Positions 17,812 to 27,074 are shown, counted from the stretch's first letter. The stretch: 64,000 bases of DNA from Mycolicibacterium novocastrense (GCF_001570485.1 NZ_BCTA01000028.1:186001-250000); one strand, 5' to 3'. A program made the numbers and translations. The notes: generated from the sequence alone by a model not told the origin.

Positions 17812-19365
17812 TCAGCGCAAAACGACTCCGCCCTCGATGCCCGTGAACTGCGCGCGCAGCTCGGTCTTGAGCAGCTTGCCGGTGGCATTGCGCGGCAGTT
17901 CGGCGACGAAGTGCACGTCACGCGGACACTTGAAGTGTGCCAGCCGCTCCCGGCACCACGCTACGATCTCCTCGGCGCTCGGCGCCTGTGTCGCCGGGTC
18001 GGCGACCACGACCGCGACGACGCGTTCGCCCCACTTCGCGTCCTTACCGCCGATCACGGCGGCGTCGAACACCGCCGGGTGGCGGAAGAGAACCTGCTCG
18101 ACCTCGATCGGGTAGACGTTCTCGCCGCCGGAGATGATCATGTCCTTCTTGCGGTCGACGAGGGTGATGAAGCCCTCGGCGTCCATGCGCCCGAGGTCGC
18201 CCGTGTGGAACCAGCCCCCGCGTAACGCCTCGGCGCTCGCCTCGGCCTTCATCCAGTAGCCGGTGAACACATTCGGGCCGCGCACGATCAGTTCGCCCAC
18301 GGTGTCGGTCGCGACGTCGCGGTCGTCGTCGTCGACGATGCGGGCGTCGACATGCATTGCGACGCGGCCGATCGACCCGGCCCGCGTGCTGACGTTCTCG
18401 GCGTCGAGGACGGTCACCAAGGGAGCGGTCTCGGTCATGCCGAAGCCCTCGGTGAAGGGCACGCCTCGCTCGCGCATGAAGTCGATGACCGTGAGGGGGA
18501 CGGGCGACCCGCCGCCCATGGCGAAACGCAGCGCAGACAGGTTGAAGGAGTCGAAGTCGGGCACCTGTGTGAGTGCGGTCCACATGGCCGGCACCATGAA
18601 CTGGACCGTGACGTGGTGGTCGGCCATCGCCTGTAACGTCGCTCGCGGCTCGAAGGACGGCATGATCACGCTGGTGCCGCCGACGTACAACAGCGGCAGG
18701 GTGTGTACTCCCAGCCCGCCGATGTGGAACATCGGCGCCACCGCGACGGTGACGTCCTCGCCCCGCAGGCCGATGTCGGTGCCGAGGACGTTGATCGCGT
18801 TCCATAGCAGGTTGTCGTGGGTGAGGATCGCGCCCTTGGGTCGGCCCGTCGTCCCCGACGTGTACATGATGAACGCGGGGTCGCGGCCGTCGACGTCACC
18901 GTTGAGCGGTTCGGGCGCGGCGCCCGAGACGACGTCTTCGTAGCCGAGCTCGCCCGGCGCCGGCACCCCACCGGCGCGCACGACATGGCGCACGCGGACT
19001 CCGGACTCGGTGACGGCGCTCCTGGCCTGCGCGGCGAACGGCTCGTGGAAGACCAGAACATCGGCGCCTGAGTCGGCCAGGATGTAGCCGATCTCGGGTC
19101 CGGCAAGGCGCACGTTGAGCGGAACTGCAAGTGCGCCGATTTTGGCGCAGCCCAGCAGCACCTCGATGAACTCGGTCGAATTGACCAGCAGCATCGCGAC
19201 CCGATCGCCCTTGCGCACGCCGAGGGCGATGAGTGCGGCGGCGACCTGGTTGGTGCGCCGATCGAGGTCGGCGTAGGTGATGTGCGCGCCGTTGCTGATC
19301 AACGCGGTGCGCCCGCCGTTGAGGAAGGCGCGCCGGCTCACCCACTGACCGATGCCGAGTTGCAT
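17812..19365 (-). CDS. AMP-forming acyl-CoA synthetase
   Basis: 517 residues of the ANL superfamily. Core motifs are AFIMYTSGTTGRPKGAILTHDN (P-loop), FTEGFGMTETAP, GWFHTGDLGRMDAEGF, and the hinge/lysine region KKDMIISGGENVYP. A C-terminal RNATGKLLKTELR contains the catalytic lysine. It activates a carboxylic acid to its CoA ester, which would feed the acyl-CoA dehydrogenase and carboxylase in the same operon. The ATG at 19365 is preceded by AAGGGA; starts at 19380 and further upstream are possible but overlap the ACAD gene. Confidence 0.9.
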   Translation of the reverse strand: MQLGIGQWVSRRAFLNGGRTALISNGAHITYADLDRRTNQVAAALIALGVRKGDRVAMLLVNSTEFIEVLLGCAKIGALAVPLNVRLAGPEIGYILADSGADVLVFHEPFAAQARSAVTESGVRVRHVVRAGGVPAPGELGYEDVVSGAAPEPLNGDVDGRDPAFIMYTSGTTGRPKGAILTHDNLLWNAINVLGTDIGLRGEDVTVAVAPMFHIGGLGVHTLPLLYVGGTSVIMPSFEPRATLQAMADHHVTVQFMVPAMWTALTQVPDFDSFNLSALRFAMGGGSPVPLTVIDFMRERGVPFTEGFGMTETAPLVTVLDAENVSTRAGSIGRVAMHVDARIVDDDDRDVATDTVGELIVRGPNVFTGYWMKAEASAEALRGGWFHTGDLGRMDAEGFITLVDRKKDMIISGGENVYPIEVEQVLFRHPAVFDAAVIGGKDAKWGERVVAVVVADPATQAPSAEEIVAWCRERLAHFKCPRDVHFVAELPRNATGKLLKTELRAQFTGIEGGVVLR

Positions 19366-19391
19366 TCGATTCCCTTTCATTCCGCGGCGAC

Positions 19392-20546
19392 TCAGTAGGA
19401 CGCGGGCAGTTTCAGGCTGTGCTGCGCCACGAAGTTGAGGATCATTTCGCGGCTGATCGGCGCGGTGCGCATGAGCCGGGCCGGACCCCACAACGTGGCG
19501 AGGCCGTACTCGGTGGCCATGCCGTTGCCGCCGTGGGTTTGAATCGCCTGGTCGAGCGCCAGGATGCCCGCCTCGGCTGCGGCATATTTCGCCATGTTCG
19601 ACGCCTCACCCGACCCCGGATCGCCGGCGTCGTGCAGGGAGGCGGCACGCTGAGTCATCAACCGGGCCAGCTCAACCTGGATCTTGGCGTGGGCGAGCGG
19701 GTGCGATACGCCTTGGTGCGAGCCGATCGGCGTTCCCCACACGTGGCGGTTGCGGGCGTAATCGGCGGCTTTATCCAGCGCGTAGCGACCGATGCCGTTG
19801 CCGAGCGCCGCCCCCATGATTCGCTCCGGGTTCAGGCCCATGAAGACCTGGCGCAGGCCCTCGTTCTCCGCGCCGATAAGGTTGGCGGCCGGCACGCGGA
19901 CGTCATCGAAGAATAGAGTGAACTGCTTCTCTGGAGTGACCGCCTGCACCGGGATGAGTGACTTGGTGAGCCCGGGGACATCGGTGGGCACGACGAGCAA
20001 GCTGAGTAGTCCGCGACCACTGTCGTTGGTAGACGTTCGGGTGACGACCAGGATCGCTTCGGCTTCGTCGACACCAGAAATGTAGTACTTGGTGCCGTTG
20101 ATGACCCAGTCGTCGCCGTCGCGTTTCGCGGTCGTGGAGATGTTGTGCGAGTTCGAGCCCGCGTCCGGCTCGGTGATCGCGAATGCCATGATCGTCTCGC
20201 CGCTGGCGATGCCCGGCAGCCACTGCTGCTTGAGTTCCTCACTGCCGAATGCCTGGATGATCGTGCCGCAGATGGTCGGCGAGACGACGGTCATCAGCAG
20301 CGGGCAGCCCGCCGCGGCGAGCTCCTCACCGACGATCTGCATGTCGTAGATGCCGCCGCCGCCGCCGCCGTACTGCTCGGAAAGGTTCACCCCGAGGAAG
20401 CCCTGTTTGCCCACGGCCTGCCACAGCTCGGTGCTCTTCCCGCCGGCCAGCGACTTTTCCAGGTAGTACTCGTGTCCGAAGTCCTTGGCGATCTCGGCGA
20501 CCGCCTTGCGCAGGTCCTGACGTTCCTCTGTCTCGTGCAATTCCAT
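19392..20546 (-). CDS. Acyl-CoA dehydrogenase (citronellyl/isovaleryl-CoA dehydrogenase-like position)
   Basis: 384 residues. FAD/substrate motifs FAITEPDAGSNSHNISTTAKR and the C-terminal QTHGGNGMATEYGLATLWGPARL are standard for acyl-CoA dehydrogenases. It introduces a 2,3-double bond before carboxylation. Start at 20546 has GAGGAG seven bases upstream. It lies between the biotin carboxylase and the ligase in one reverse operon, the same functional set as AtuD or LiuA beside AtuC/F or LiuB/D. Confidence 0.9.
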   Translation of the reverse strand: MELHETEERQDLRKAVAEIAKDFGHEYYLEKSLAGGKSTELWQAVGKQGFLGVNLSEQYGGGGGGIYDMQIVGEELAAAGCPLLMTVVSPTICGTIIQAFGSEELKQQWLPGIASGETIMAFAITEPDAGSNSHNISTTAKRDGDDWVINGTKYYISGVDEAEAILVVTRTSTNDSGRGLLSLLVVPTDVPGLTKSLIPVQAVTPEKQFTLFFDDVRVPAANLIGAENEGLRQVFMGLNPERIMGAALGNGIGRYALDKAADYARNRHVWGTPIGSHQGVSHPLAHAKIQVELARLMTQRAASLHDAGDPGSGEASNMAKYAAAEAGILALDQAIQTHGGNGMATEYGLATLWGPARLMRTAPISREMILNFVAQHSLKLPASY

Positions 20547-20600
20547 GACACTCCTCACATCGGTATCGACGCGCCACCGATCGGGAGCGCGCCGGCTTCA

Positions 20601-22640
20601 TTAGAGCTCCGTGGCGTCCGACGCCACTTCACCGCCGTCCACCGCCTCGACCACGGCGAGGACGTCACCGCTCGAGACCTGATGGCCGACCTGGACCGGC
20701 AGGGCGCTCAGCACCCCGTCGATCGGGCTCGCGACGGTGTGCTCCATCTTCATCGCCTCCAGGACGACGAGCGTTTGACCGGCTGACACCGTCTCGCCCT
20801 CGGCGACCGGTAGTCGGATCACCGAGCCCGGCATCGGCGCGGTGAGCGACCCGGGCGGGTTCAGAGTGCTCGGGTCGACGAAGCGTGGCGCCAGCCGCAG
20901 GGCGGAGTAGCCGGCGACCGAGTCGAGGTGGGCAACATCGCCGTCGAGGACGACATCATAAGTGCGGCGCACCCCGTCGACGCGCAGCACCACCCGCTCG
21001 CTACTGCCCTCGACAACCTCGACGTCGGCCAACGGCTCGTCGTCGACCTGCAGGCAGGTCCCTGTCGAACCTAACGTGTACCCGACGCGCACTTCGCGCC
21101 CGCCCTGGGTCTGCCAGGTTGTGGTCTGCGGCTGCGAAGGGTTGTTGCGCCAGCCGGCGGGCAACGTGGCCTGCAGAGTTGCGACGGCACGCCGCGCGGC
21201 CACCCCGGCCACGGTCGCCGCGACGGCGTGCAGGCGCTCGGACTGCGTGTCTGGGAGGGCAGCGCCGAGTTGGGCGACGTCGTGTCGGTCAAGGAACCCA
21301 GTGTCGGTGCCCCGCCCGGCGAACTCGTCATGGCGCAGGACGCGAACAAGCAGGTTGCGATTGGTGGTCACGCCGTGAATACGGGCGCCGGCCAGCGCCG
21401 CCGAGAGGCTGGCAAGTGCCTCGTCGCGCGTTGGTGCCCACGCGATGACCTTGGCCAGCAGCGAATCGTAGTAATGACTGATGACCGAACCGGCACGAAA
21501 ACCCGAGTCAACCCGCACGCCGGCAAGCGCCGGGACATCCAAGGTGCGCAGGGTGCCGGTACAGGGCCGGTAGTCATCGGCCGGATCCTCGGCGCACAGC
21601 CGGGCCTCGACCGCGTGACCGCGAATTCGCGGGTTGTGCATCTCCTCAGGCAGCGGGCGGCCCATGGCTACGAGCAGCTGGGCACGCACCAGGTCGAGGC
21701 CGGTGATCAGCTCGGTAACCGGGTGCTCGACCTGCAGCCGGGTGTTCATCTCTAGGAAGGCGAAGGAGTCGGCTTTGCCATCCTGAGCGGCGTCGTAGAC
21801 GAACTCGACCGTCCCGGCGCCTACGTAGCCGACGGCGCGCGCGGCGGCGATGGCGGCCTCGCTCATCCGAGCGCGCAACGCGTCGTCGACGACCGGTGAC
21901 GGCGCCTCCTCGATCACCTTCTGGTGTCGACGCTGCACGGAGCACTCGCGCTCGAACAGAGAGACGACGTTTCCGTGCGTGTCGGCCATGATCTGGATCT
22001 CGACGTGGCGTGGGCGCTGGACGTAACGCTCGAGGAAGACGGTGCCGTCGGCGAACGCGGCGGCGGCCTCACGCGAAGCGGAGGTGACCGCTTCGTCGAG
22101 CTCGTCCGGCGACGCGACAATGCGCATGCCTCGGCCACCGCCGCCGGCGCTGGCCTTGACCAGCACGGGGTAGCCGACGTCGGCGGCCAGCTTCGCCAGC
22201 TGCTCGGCCGATAGCCCCGTCGTGTCGCCACCGGGCAGCACAGGCACCCCCGCGTCGGACATCGTCTTCTTGGCCTGCAGCTTCGAGCCCATCGCGTCGA
22301 TCGCCCCGGGCGGCGGACCGATGAAGACGAGGTCGGCGGCGGCACAGGCGCGCGCGAACCCGGCGTTTTCCGAAAGGAAGCCGTAGCCGGGGTGTACTGC
22401 GTCCGCGCCGGTGAGCGAGGCAGCGGCGATGATCCGGTGGATGTCGAGGTAGGTCTCGGCGGCAGACGAGCCGGGAAGGTGCACGGCCTCGTCGGCGTCG
22501 GCGACGTGCCACGCGTCGGCGTCGGCGTCGGAATAGACCGCGACGGTGGCGATCCCGAGATCGCGGCAAGTGCGGAACACCCGCCGCGCGATCTCGCCAC
22601 GGTTGGCGACCAGGACCTTGCGGATCTTGGGCATCGCCAT
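20601..22640 (-). CDS. Biotin carboxylase/BCCP alpha subunit of an acyl-CoA carboxylase (AtuF/LiuD/AccA-like)
   Basis: 679 residues: N-terminal biotin carboxylase KVLVANRGEIARRVFRTCRD, ATP-grasp loop KASAGGGGRGMRIV, and FLEMNTRLQVEHPVTE. A middle linker domain follows, then a C-terminal biotinyl domain with VVLEAMKMEHTV, where Lys is the biotinylation site. It carboxylates biotin using ATP and bicarbonate. The start is taken at the TGATG overlap with the beta subunit stop. The gene order (beta, alpha, ACAD, ligase) points to a branched enoyl-CoA substrate such as geranyl- or methylcrotonyl-CoA. Confidence 0.92.
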   Translation of the reverse strand: MAMPKIRKVLVANRGEIARRVFRTCRDLGIATVAVYSDADADAWHVADADEAVHLPGSSAAETYLDIHRIIAAASLTGADAVHPGYGFLSENAGFARACAAADLVFIGPPPGAIDAMGSKLQAKKTMSDAGVPVLPGGDTTGLSAEQLAKLAADVGYPVLVKASAGGGGRGMRIVASPDELDEAVTSASREAAAAFADGTVFLERYVQRPRHVEIQIMADTHGNVVSLFERECSVQRRHQKVIEEAPSPVVDDALRARMSEAAIAAARAVGYVGAGTVEFVYDAAQDGKADSFAFLEMNTRLQVEHPVTELITGLDLVRAQLLVAMGRPLPEEMHNPRIRGHAVEARLCAEDPADDYRPCTGTLRTLDVPALAGVRVDSGFRAGSVISHYYDSLLAKVIAWAPTRDEALASLSAALAGARIHGVTTNRNLLVRVLRHDEFAGRGTDTGFLDRHDVAQLGAALPDTQSERLHAVAATVAGVAARRAVATLQATLPAGWRNNPSQPQTTTWQTQGGREVRVGYTLGSTGTCLQVDDEPLADVEVVEGSSERVVLRVDGVRRTYDVVLDGDVAHLDSVAGYSALRLAPRFVDPSTLNPPGSLTAPMPGSVIRLPVAEGETVSAGQTLVVLEAMKMEHTVASPIDGVLSALPVQVGHQVSSGDVLAVVEAVDGGEVASDATEL

Positions 22641-24241
22641 CACATCCGGAACACGCCGTAGCCACGCTGGCCACGGACCTCGCCGTTGTGGATCACCGAC
22701 AGGCAGAACCCGAGAACGGTCCGCGTATCGCGGGGATCGATGATCCCGTCGTCGTAAAGTCGGCCGCTGTTGGCCAGTGCGACGGATTCGCGCTCGATCT
22801 GTTCCTCGACGGCGGCGCGCATCTGGGCGTCGGCCTGCTCGTCGAAGGGCAGCCCGCGGTCGGCGGCGGACTCGCGCGCCACGATGGACAGCACTCCGGC
22901 CAGTTGCGCCGGACCCATCACGGCCGACTTCGAGTTAGGCCAAGCGAATAGGAAACGCGGTGAGTACGATCGCCCGCACATGCCGTAGTTCCCGGCACCG
23001 TAGGACGCACCCATGGTGATGGTCACGTGGGGGACCGTGCTGTTTGATACGGCGTTGATCATCTTGGCGCCGTCCTTGATGATGCCGCCCTGTTCGTACT
23101 CGGCACCGACCATGAAACCGGTGGTGTTCTGCAGGAAGATGAGGGGGGTGTCGATCTGATTTGCCAGTTGGATGAACTGCGAACCTTTCTCGGCCTCCTC
23201 ACTGAACAGGATGCCCCGTGCGTTTGCGAGGATGCCGACCGGGAAGCCGTGGATCGAGGCCCAGCCGGTGACGAGTGACGTGCCGTAGAGAGGTTTGAAC
23301 TCGTCGAAGGCCGAGCCGTCGACCACTCGGGCGATGACGTCGCGGGGGTCGAAGGGCACCTTCGGATCGACCGACGCGATGCCGAGCAGCTGATCGGGGT
23401 CGTGCACCGGTGGGTGCGGCGGCGTGGTGGGTCCGGGGCCGTTCTTCCGCCAGTTGAGCCGCGCCATGATGCGACGGCCGATGCGGATCGCATCCTGCTC
23501 GTCCTCGGCCATGTAATCGGCCAGCCCCGAGGTGCGGGCGTGCATGTCGGCGCCGCCGAGCGACTCGTCATCGGAGACCTCGCCCGTGGCCATCTTGACC
23601 AGCGGCGGACCGCCGAGGAACACCTTGGAACGGTTGCGCACCATCACGACGTAGTCGCACATGCCCGGGACGTACGCACCTCCCGCGGTCGAGTTGCCGA
23701 AGACCAGGGCCAGTGTCGGCAGCCCCGCTGCGCTGTGCTGGGTCAAGTCGTGGAACAGCTGTCCGCCGGGCACGAAGATCTCTGCCTGTGTGGGCAGGTC
23801 GGCGCCGCCAGATTCGACGATGTTGATGATGGGCAGTCGGTTCTCCCGCGCGATGGCCATGCCGCGGAACACCTTGCGGAAGGTATAAGGGTTCGATGCG
23901 CCGCCGCGGACGGTGGGGTCGTGGGCGATGATCATCGACTCGATGCCCTCGACCACGCCGATGCCTACCACCACGCTACCGCCGACGGGGAACTTACTGC
24001 CCCAGGCGGCGAAGGGGCATAGTTCGAGGAACGCCGTGTCGGGGTCGAGCATCAGCTCGATGCGCTCGCGGACAAGCAGCTTGCCCCGCTTACGGTGGCG
24101 CGCAACGTATTTCGCGCCGCCGCCGCCGTTGACCAGCGCCAGTTGCTCCGCGATGGTGTCGAGTTGCGCGCTCAGTCCTTCGCGGTTCTTGAGATAGCCG
24201 GGCGCGGTGTCGTCGACCCGATCGGGCAGGACCTGTACCAA
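22640..24241 (-). CDS. Carboxyltransferase beta subunit of an acyl-CoA carboxylase (AtuC/LiuB-like)
   Basis: 533 residues of carboxyltransferase fold. Features: GGGAKYVARHRKRGKLLVRERIE, VVEGIESMIIAHDPTVRGGA, PIINIVESGGADLPTQAEIF, and ITMGASYGAGNYGMCGRSYSPRF. The last is typical of methylcrotonyl/geranyl-CoA carboxylase beta subunits. It transfers the carboxyl group from biotin to the gamma carbon of a 3-methyl-enoyl-CoA in those families. First gene of the reverse operon, with a perfect palindrome 45 bp upstream. Confidence 0.92.
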   Translation of the reverse strand: MVQVLPDRVDDTAPGYLKNREGLSAQLDTIAEQLALVNGGGGAKYVARHRKRGKLLVRERIELMLDPDTAFLELCPFAAWGSKFPVGGSVVVGIGVVEGIESMIIAHDPTVRGGASNPYTFRKVFRGMAIARENRLPIINIVESGGADLPTQAEIFVPGGQLFHDLTQHSAAGLPTLALVFGNSTAGGAYVPGMCDYVVMVRNRSKVFLGGPPLVKMATGEVSDDESLGGADMHARTSGLADYMAEDEQDAIRIGRRIMARLNWRKNGPGPTTPPHPPVHDPDQLLGIASVDPKVPFDPRDVIARVVDGSAFDEFKPLYGTSLVTGWASIHGFPVGILANARGILFSEEAEKGSQFIQLANQIDTPLIFLQNTTGFMVGAEYEQGGIIKDGAKMINAVSNSTVPHVTITMGASYGAGNYGMCGRSYSPRFLFAWPNSKSAVMGPAQLAGVLSIVARESAADRGLPFDEQADAQMRAAVEEQIERESVALANSGRLYDDGIIDPRDTRTVLGFCLSVIHNGEVRGQRGYGVFRM

Positions 24242-24584
24242 AGTTTTCCTTCCGGGCGAGCATCGACGTCGATCTACTAGGCGCTGATGTTAGCCGCAAT
24301 TAACATCAGGTGACAACGGCGCAGGCGGGCGTCGGATTTGTTCCGCGCCGTGGTTCCGTCGAATGGCGAGGATCGAAGCGGTGCGTTCGCTGCAGATCGA
24401 GCGATCGAAGGAATTGACTGGGGAGGGACGGCACACAGGGCCCGTGCGAGGTCGTATCGAGTTCCTCGTCCGGCGCGCGTGGAGTCTACGGTTCGCGATC
24501 TCGGGTGAACACCCGCAGCGATTGTCAGTGTCGCGCCATGCCCTTCAGCCAACCGAGTAGTGCATAACGCCGGTCGGCCAGAAT
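24242..24584. other. 343-bp intergenic region with no gene
   Basis: Between the carboxylase operon start and the 3' end of the next TetR gene. Apart from the palindrome at 24285-24310 nothing coding is seen. Open frames here are short and lack ribosome-binding sites or familiar motifs. Confidence 0.6.
24285..24310. promoter_or_regulatory. Palindromic operator candidate upstream of the carboxylase operon
   Basis: A perfect inverted repeat with 9-bp arms, CTGATGTTA and TAACATCAG, separated by 8 bp. It lies 44-69 bp upstream of the carboxyltransferase start. Size and symmetry fit a TetR-type operator. The candidate binders are the TetR proteins at 16999 and 24585; sequence alone cannot choose. 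Confidence 0.65.
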
Positions 24585-25259
24585 CTATCGGGTCTCCTCG
24601 GCTTTGGCCAGCGGCGGAGCGGCCTGATCAGGCGCCTGTCCGAGGGTATACAGGCCGAGAATGCCGAGAAAACCCGCACAGTGCTCGATGAGCATTTCAG
24701 TCGAGAGGTTCAGTTGTCCATCTATCCAGCGACGGAGTATCTCGAACAGGCCCCCGACACCGTAGGTAGCGGCGAGATCTGCGACTTGGAGCACATCGCT
24801 GGGTATATCGAGGTGCAAGCGGGCCTCTCTGAGCACCAGCTCCGCAAAATCGGTCATCAGATCGCTTCGCAGCTGCCGAAGGAGGGGTTCTGCGCCCGAC
24901 TCGACAAACAGTATGCGGGCCATGCGGGGATCGTTCTCGATCACCTGAACCAGGGCCTTGATCGGAGCGTAAGCCAGTTCTTGAGGAGCAACCGTGTCGT
25001 CCGGAATGGCGCTGGTTATCACCGCTTGGAAGGTAGTGGAGATCTTGGCAAATACCGCACGCAAGAGCGCGTCTCGATCGCGAAACTGTTGGTAGAAGTA
25101 CCGGCTCGTCACTCCTGATTTCGCACACACGGCGGTCACGGTGCACGCGGTAGCTCCGTGGGTGCCCATGATTGAGACCGCGGCATCAATCAACATCACG
25201 CGACGCTGTGCATCGCGTTGAGTTGCGGACAGCCCGCCATAGACACGTGCTGGACTCAT
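24585..25259 (-). CDS. TetR family regulator
   Basis: 224 residues. N-terminal RRVMLIDAAVSIMGTHGATACTVTAVCAKSGVTSRYFYQQFRDRDALLRAVF is a TetR DNA-binding domain of the sort common in mycobacteria. It is divergent from the PF10118-like gene at 25329, with a 24-bp palindrome in the 69-bp gap, so it very likely represses itself and that neighbour. No effector can be named. Confidence 0.87.
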   Translation of the reverse strand: MSPARVYGGLSATQRDAQRRVMLIDAAVSIMGTHGATACTVTAVCAKSGVTSRYFYQQFRDRDALLRAVFAKISTTFQAVITSAIPDDTVAPQELAYAPIKALVQVIENDPRMARILFVESGAEPLLRQLRSDLMTDFAELVLREARLHLDIPSDVLQVADLAATYGVGGLFEILRRWIDGQLNLSTEMLIEHCAGFLGILGLYTLGQAPDQAAPPLAKAEETR

Positions 25260-25280
25260 GTCCTACAGTCTGGCAGTCTT

Positions 25281-25304
25281 ATCTGACAAGGCATAAAGTC
25301 AGAT
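25281..25304. promoter_or_regulatory. TetR operator candidate in the divergent promoter
   Basis: A perfect inverted repeat with arms ATCTGAC and GTCAGAT and a 10-bp spacer. It lies between the TetR start (25259, leftward) and the ATG at 25329 (rightward). This is the expected place and size for an autoregulatory TetR operator. Confidence 0.7.
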
Positions 25305-25328
25305 CCAAACTTCGAGGAAGGACCTCAA

Positions 25329-26198
25329 ATGTCGGACGATCAAGCCCCGACCCCGACCCGGGTGCTGCCAAAACCCAGGCGCGTTCGGTTTCCGATGCCG
25401 ACCTCCACGAAGCGGCAACATTTTGTCGATGGCGACCTGGTGATGAGCCATTTCATCTCGGTGCTTTCTGCGACGTTCCCGGAAGGCGAGGATTTCTTCA
25501 TCCGCTCGGTCAGGAACTTCCAGAGTTCCATCGACGATCCCCAACTAGAGACAGCGGTCAAGGGTTTCATCGGACAAGAGGCCACACATCGACACCAGCA
25601 TCGTCTCCTAAACGAGCGACTCCAGGTCATGGGTTATCCGACCGCGCGAATCGACCGTCATGTCGGACGCTTGATCAAGCGATTGGAACGGCGCTTTTCG
25701 CCGGAAATGCGGCTGTCCATGACCTCCGCGTTGGAGCACTACACCGCTACGCTGGCAGAAATCATTCTTACCAGCGAAGACGCCCAGAAGCTCATCGGCC
25801 AGACAGAGGTTCGACCGATTCTGCTGTGGCATGCCTTCGAGGAGTCGGAGCACAAAGCGGTTGCCTTTGATGTCTATCGGCTGGTGGGAGCAACCGAGCG
25901 CACCCGTGTACGGGGCATGCGGATCGCTTCAGTAATTCTGTTCGGCGAGCTCATTCTGCAGACTGCCTTGTCTATGGCCGCTGATAGAGCCTCATATAAC
26001 CCGGTCACCCTGGTGCGCAGTCTGTACCGCTTTAGTCGCACCCCGATGTTCACCGCCGATGCGCTGCGGCGTTTCCGTTCCTACAATCGCCCGGGTTTCC
26101 ATCCTGATGATTGGGACAGCGCCGCGGTCCTGGAGCATTGGAGCAAAGAACTGTTCGACCAAGACGGTTCACAGCGAGTTATCGCTTCGTCGGGATAG
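25329..26198 (+). CDS. PF10118-like metal-dependent hydrolase family protein
   Basis: 289 residues. The protein has spaced histidine/glutamate motifs, FIGQEATHRHQHRLLNERL near residue 80 and LLWHAFEESEHKAVAFDVYRL near residue 175, separated by a helix. These look like a di-metal, all-helical site, as in the predicted metal-dependent hydrolases of PF10118. The biochemical role of the family is not established; the E-x2-H repeats also recall ferritin-like di-iron proteins. It starts with MSDDQAPTPTR after an AGGAAGGA site and is probably controlled by the divergent TetR. Confidence 0.75.
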   Translation: MSDDQAPTPTRVLPKPRRVRFPMPTSTKRQHFVDGDLVMSHFISVLSATFPEGEDFFIRSVRNFQSSIDDPQLETAVKGFIGQEATHRHQHRLLNERLQVMGYPTARIDRHVGRLIKRLERRFSPEMRLSMTSALEHYTATLAEIILTSEDAQKLIGQTEVRPILLWHAFEESEHKAVAFDVYRLVGATERTRVRGMRIASVILFGELILQTALSMAADRASYNPVTLVRSLYRFSRTPMFTADALRRFRSYNRPGFHPDDWDSAAVLEHWSKELFDQDGSQRVIASSG

Positions 26199-26379
26199 CA
26201 AAGATGCGGAAGTGCGGCGACGCAGGAGCACCGTTCCTGCGTCGCTCCTTCCGAACAGGGTGCGACGCGTCGGTGACTCACGGATTCGGTGCTCGGTGGC
26301 CGGTGAAGGTGGCGGTCGGACCCGCAAATGCGGTTCGCAGCGATCGCCACGGGGCTGGCTGGCCTGTTGTGAGCCTCGA

Positions 26380-27012
26380 TCAGTCGCTGATGACATAGCG
26401 TTGAGCCAGGGTTTCAGCAAGTCTGCTGGTGTGCGCGACCACTTCTTTCTCGGTCACCGCAAGCAAACCGGAGTGCCAGGCGGTGATGACTTCGACGAAT
26501 CCCCCGACAGCGATCAGGGTGTCCATGCGAAGGGCTATCTCGTCGGCATCTTGTCGGAGGTGTGGCCGGCTTGCCTCAACGACCAACTGCGTTGCTTCCT
26601 GTAGCGCCACGGCGCGGCGGTCTTGTAGCGGTGAGCTACCGACATGCTGAGCGAGGAGGATGCGTGCCCGGCCGGGATCGCGTGCGATCCGGTCGACCAC
26701 GATGGTGATCGCCGCGGTGATGGTTTCGATCGGCGGCCGATTCGCACGCTCGTTGAAGAGCGCGGCGACCTCGCCGAGCATGTCATTGCGGACGCCATCC
26801 CACGCAGCAACGAGCAGCTCATCGCGCGTCTTGAAGCCCTCGTAGAAGTATCGATCGTTCAGCCCTGTGCGGGCGCATACGCCGCGCATAGTGACCGCGG
26901 CCCAACCGCTCTCACTCCAAATCTCGGTTGCGGCCTCGATCAATTGCTGCCGTCGCTCGGCACGACGCTCGGCCCCGGTCCGACCACCCCAGCGCTTGTT
27001 TCTCGACCGCAC
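26380..27012 (-). CDS. TetR family regulator
   Basis: 210 residues from the GTG at 27012. DNA-binding domain: RRQQLIEAATEIWSESGWAAVTMRGVCARTGLNDRYFYEGFKTRDELL. The frame stays open upstream to 27168, but that part reads through the two palindromes at 27042-27074 and is not TetR-like, which supports the shorter start. It is divergent from the SDR gene at 27141 and is the likely regulator of the SDR/ferritin-like/monooxygenase operon. Confidence 0.85.
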   Translation of the reverse strand: MRSRNKRWGGRTGAERRAERRQQLIEAATEIWSESGWAAVTMRGVCARTGLNDRYFYEGFKTRDELLVAAWDGVRNDMLGEVAALFNERANRPPIETITAAITIVVDRIARDPGRARILLAQHVGSSPLQDRRAVALQEATQLVVEASRPHLRQDADEIALRMDTLIAVGGFVEVITAWHSGLLAVTEKEVVAHTSRLAETLAQRYVISD

Positions 27013-27041
27013 CTCTCCATCTTGACAAGGTGCTCGTTCCA

Positions 27042-27074
27042 CCACCAAACTGGTGGCATGCGACACCAATGGTG
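27042..27074. promoter_or_regulatory. Tandem palindromic operators between TetR and the SDR-BVMO operon
   Basis: Two related palindromes: CCACCA-AAC-TGGTGG at 27042-27056 and CACCA-A-TGGTG at 27064-27074. Their centres are 20 bp apart, about two helical turns, so two repressor dimers could bind the same face. They sit in the divergent gap between the TetR start (27012) and the SDR start (27141). Confidence 0.65.

Noticed and set aside
24277..24560. Short open frames on both strands in the carboxylase-TetR gap
   Set aside because: They lack ribosome-binding sites and recognisable motifs, and overlap each other on opposite strands.
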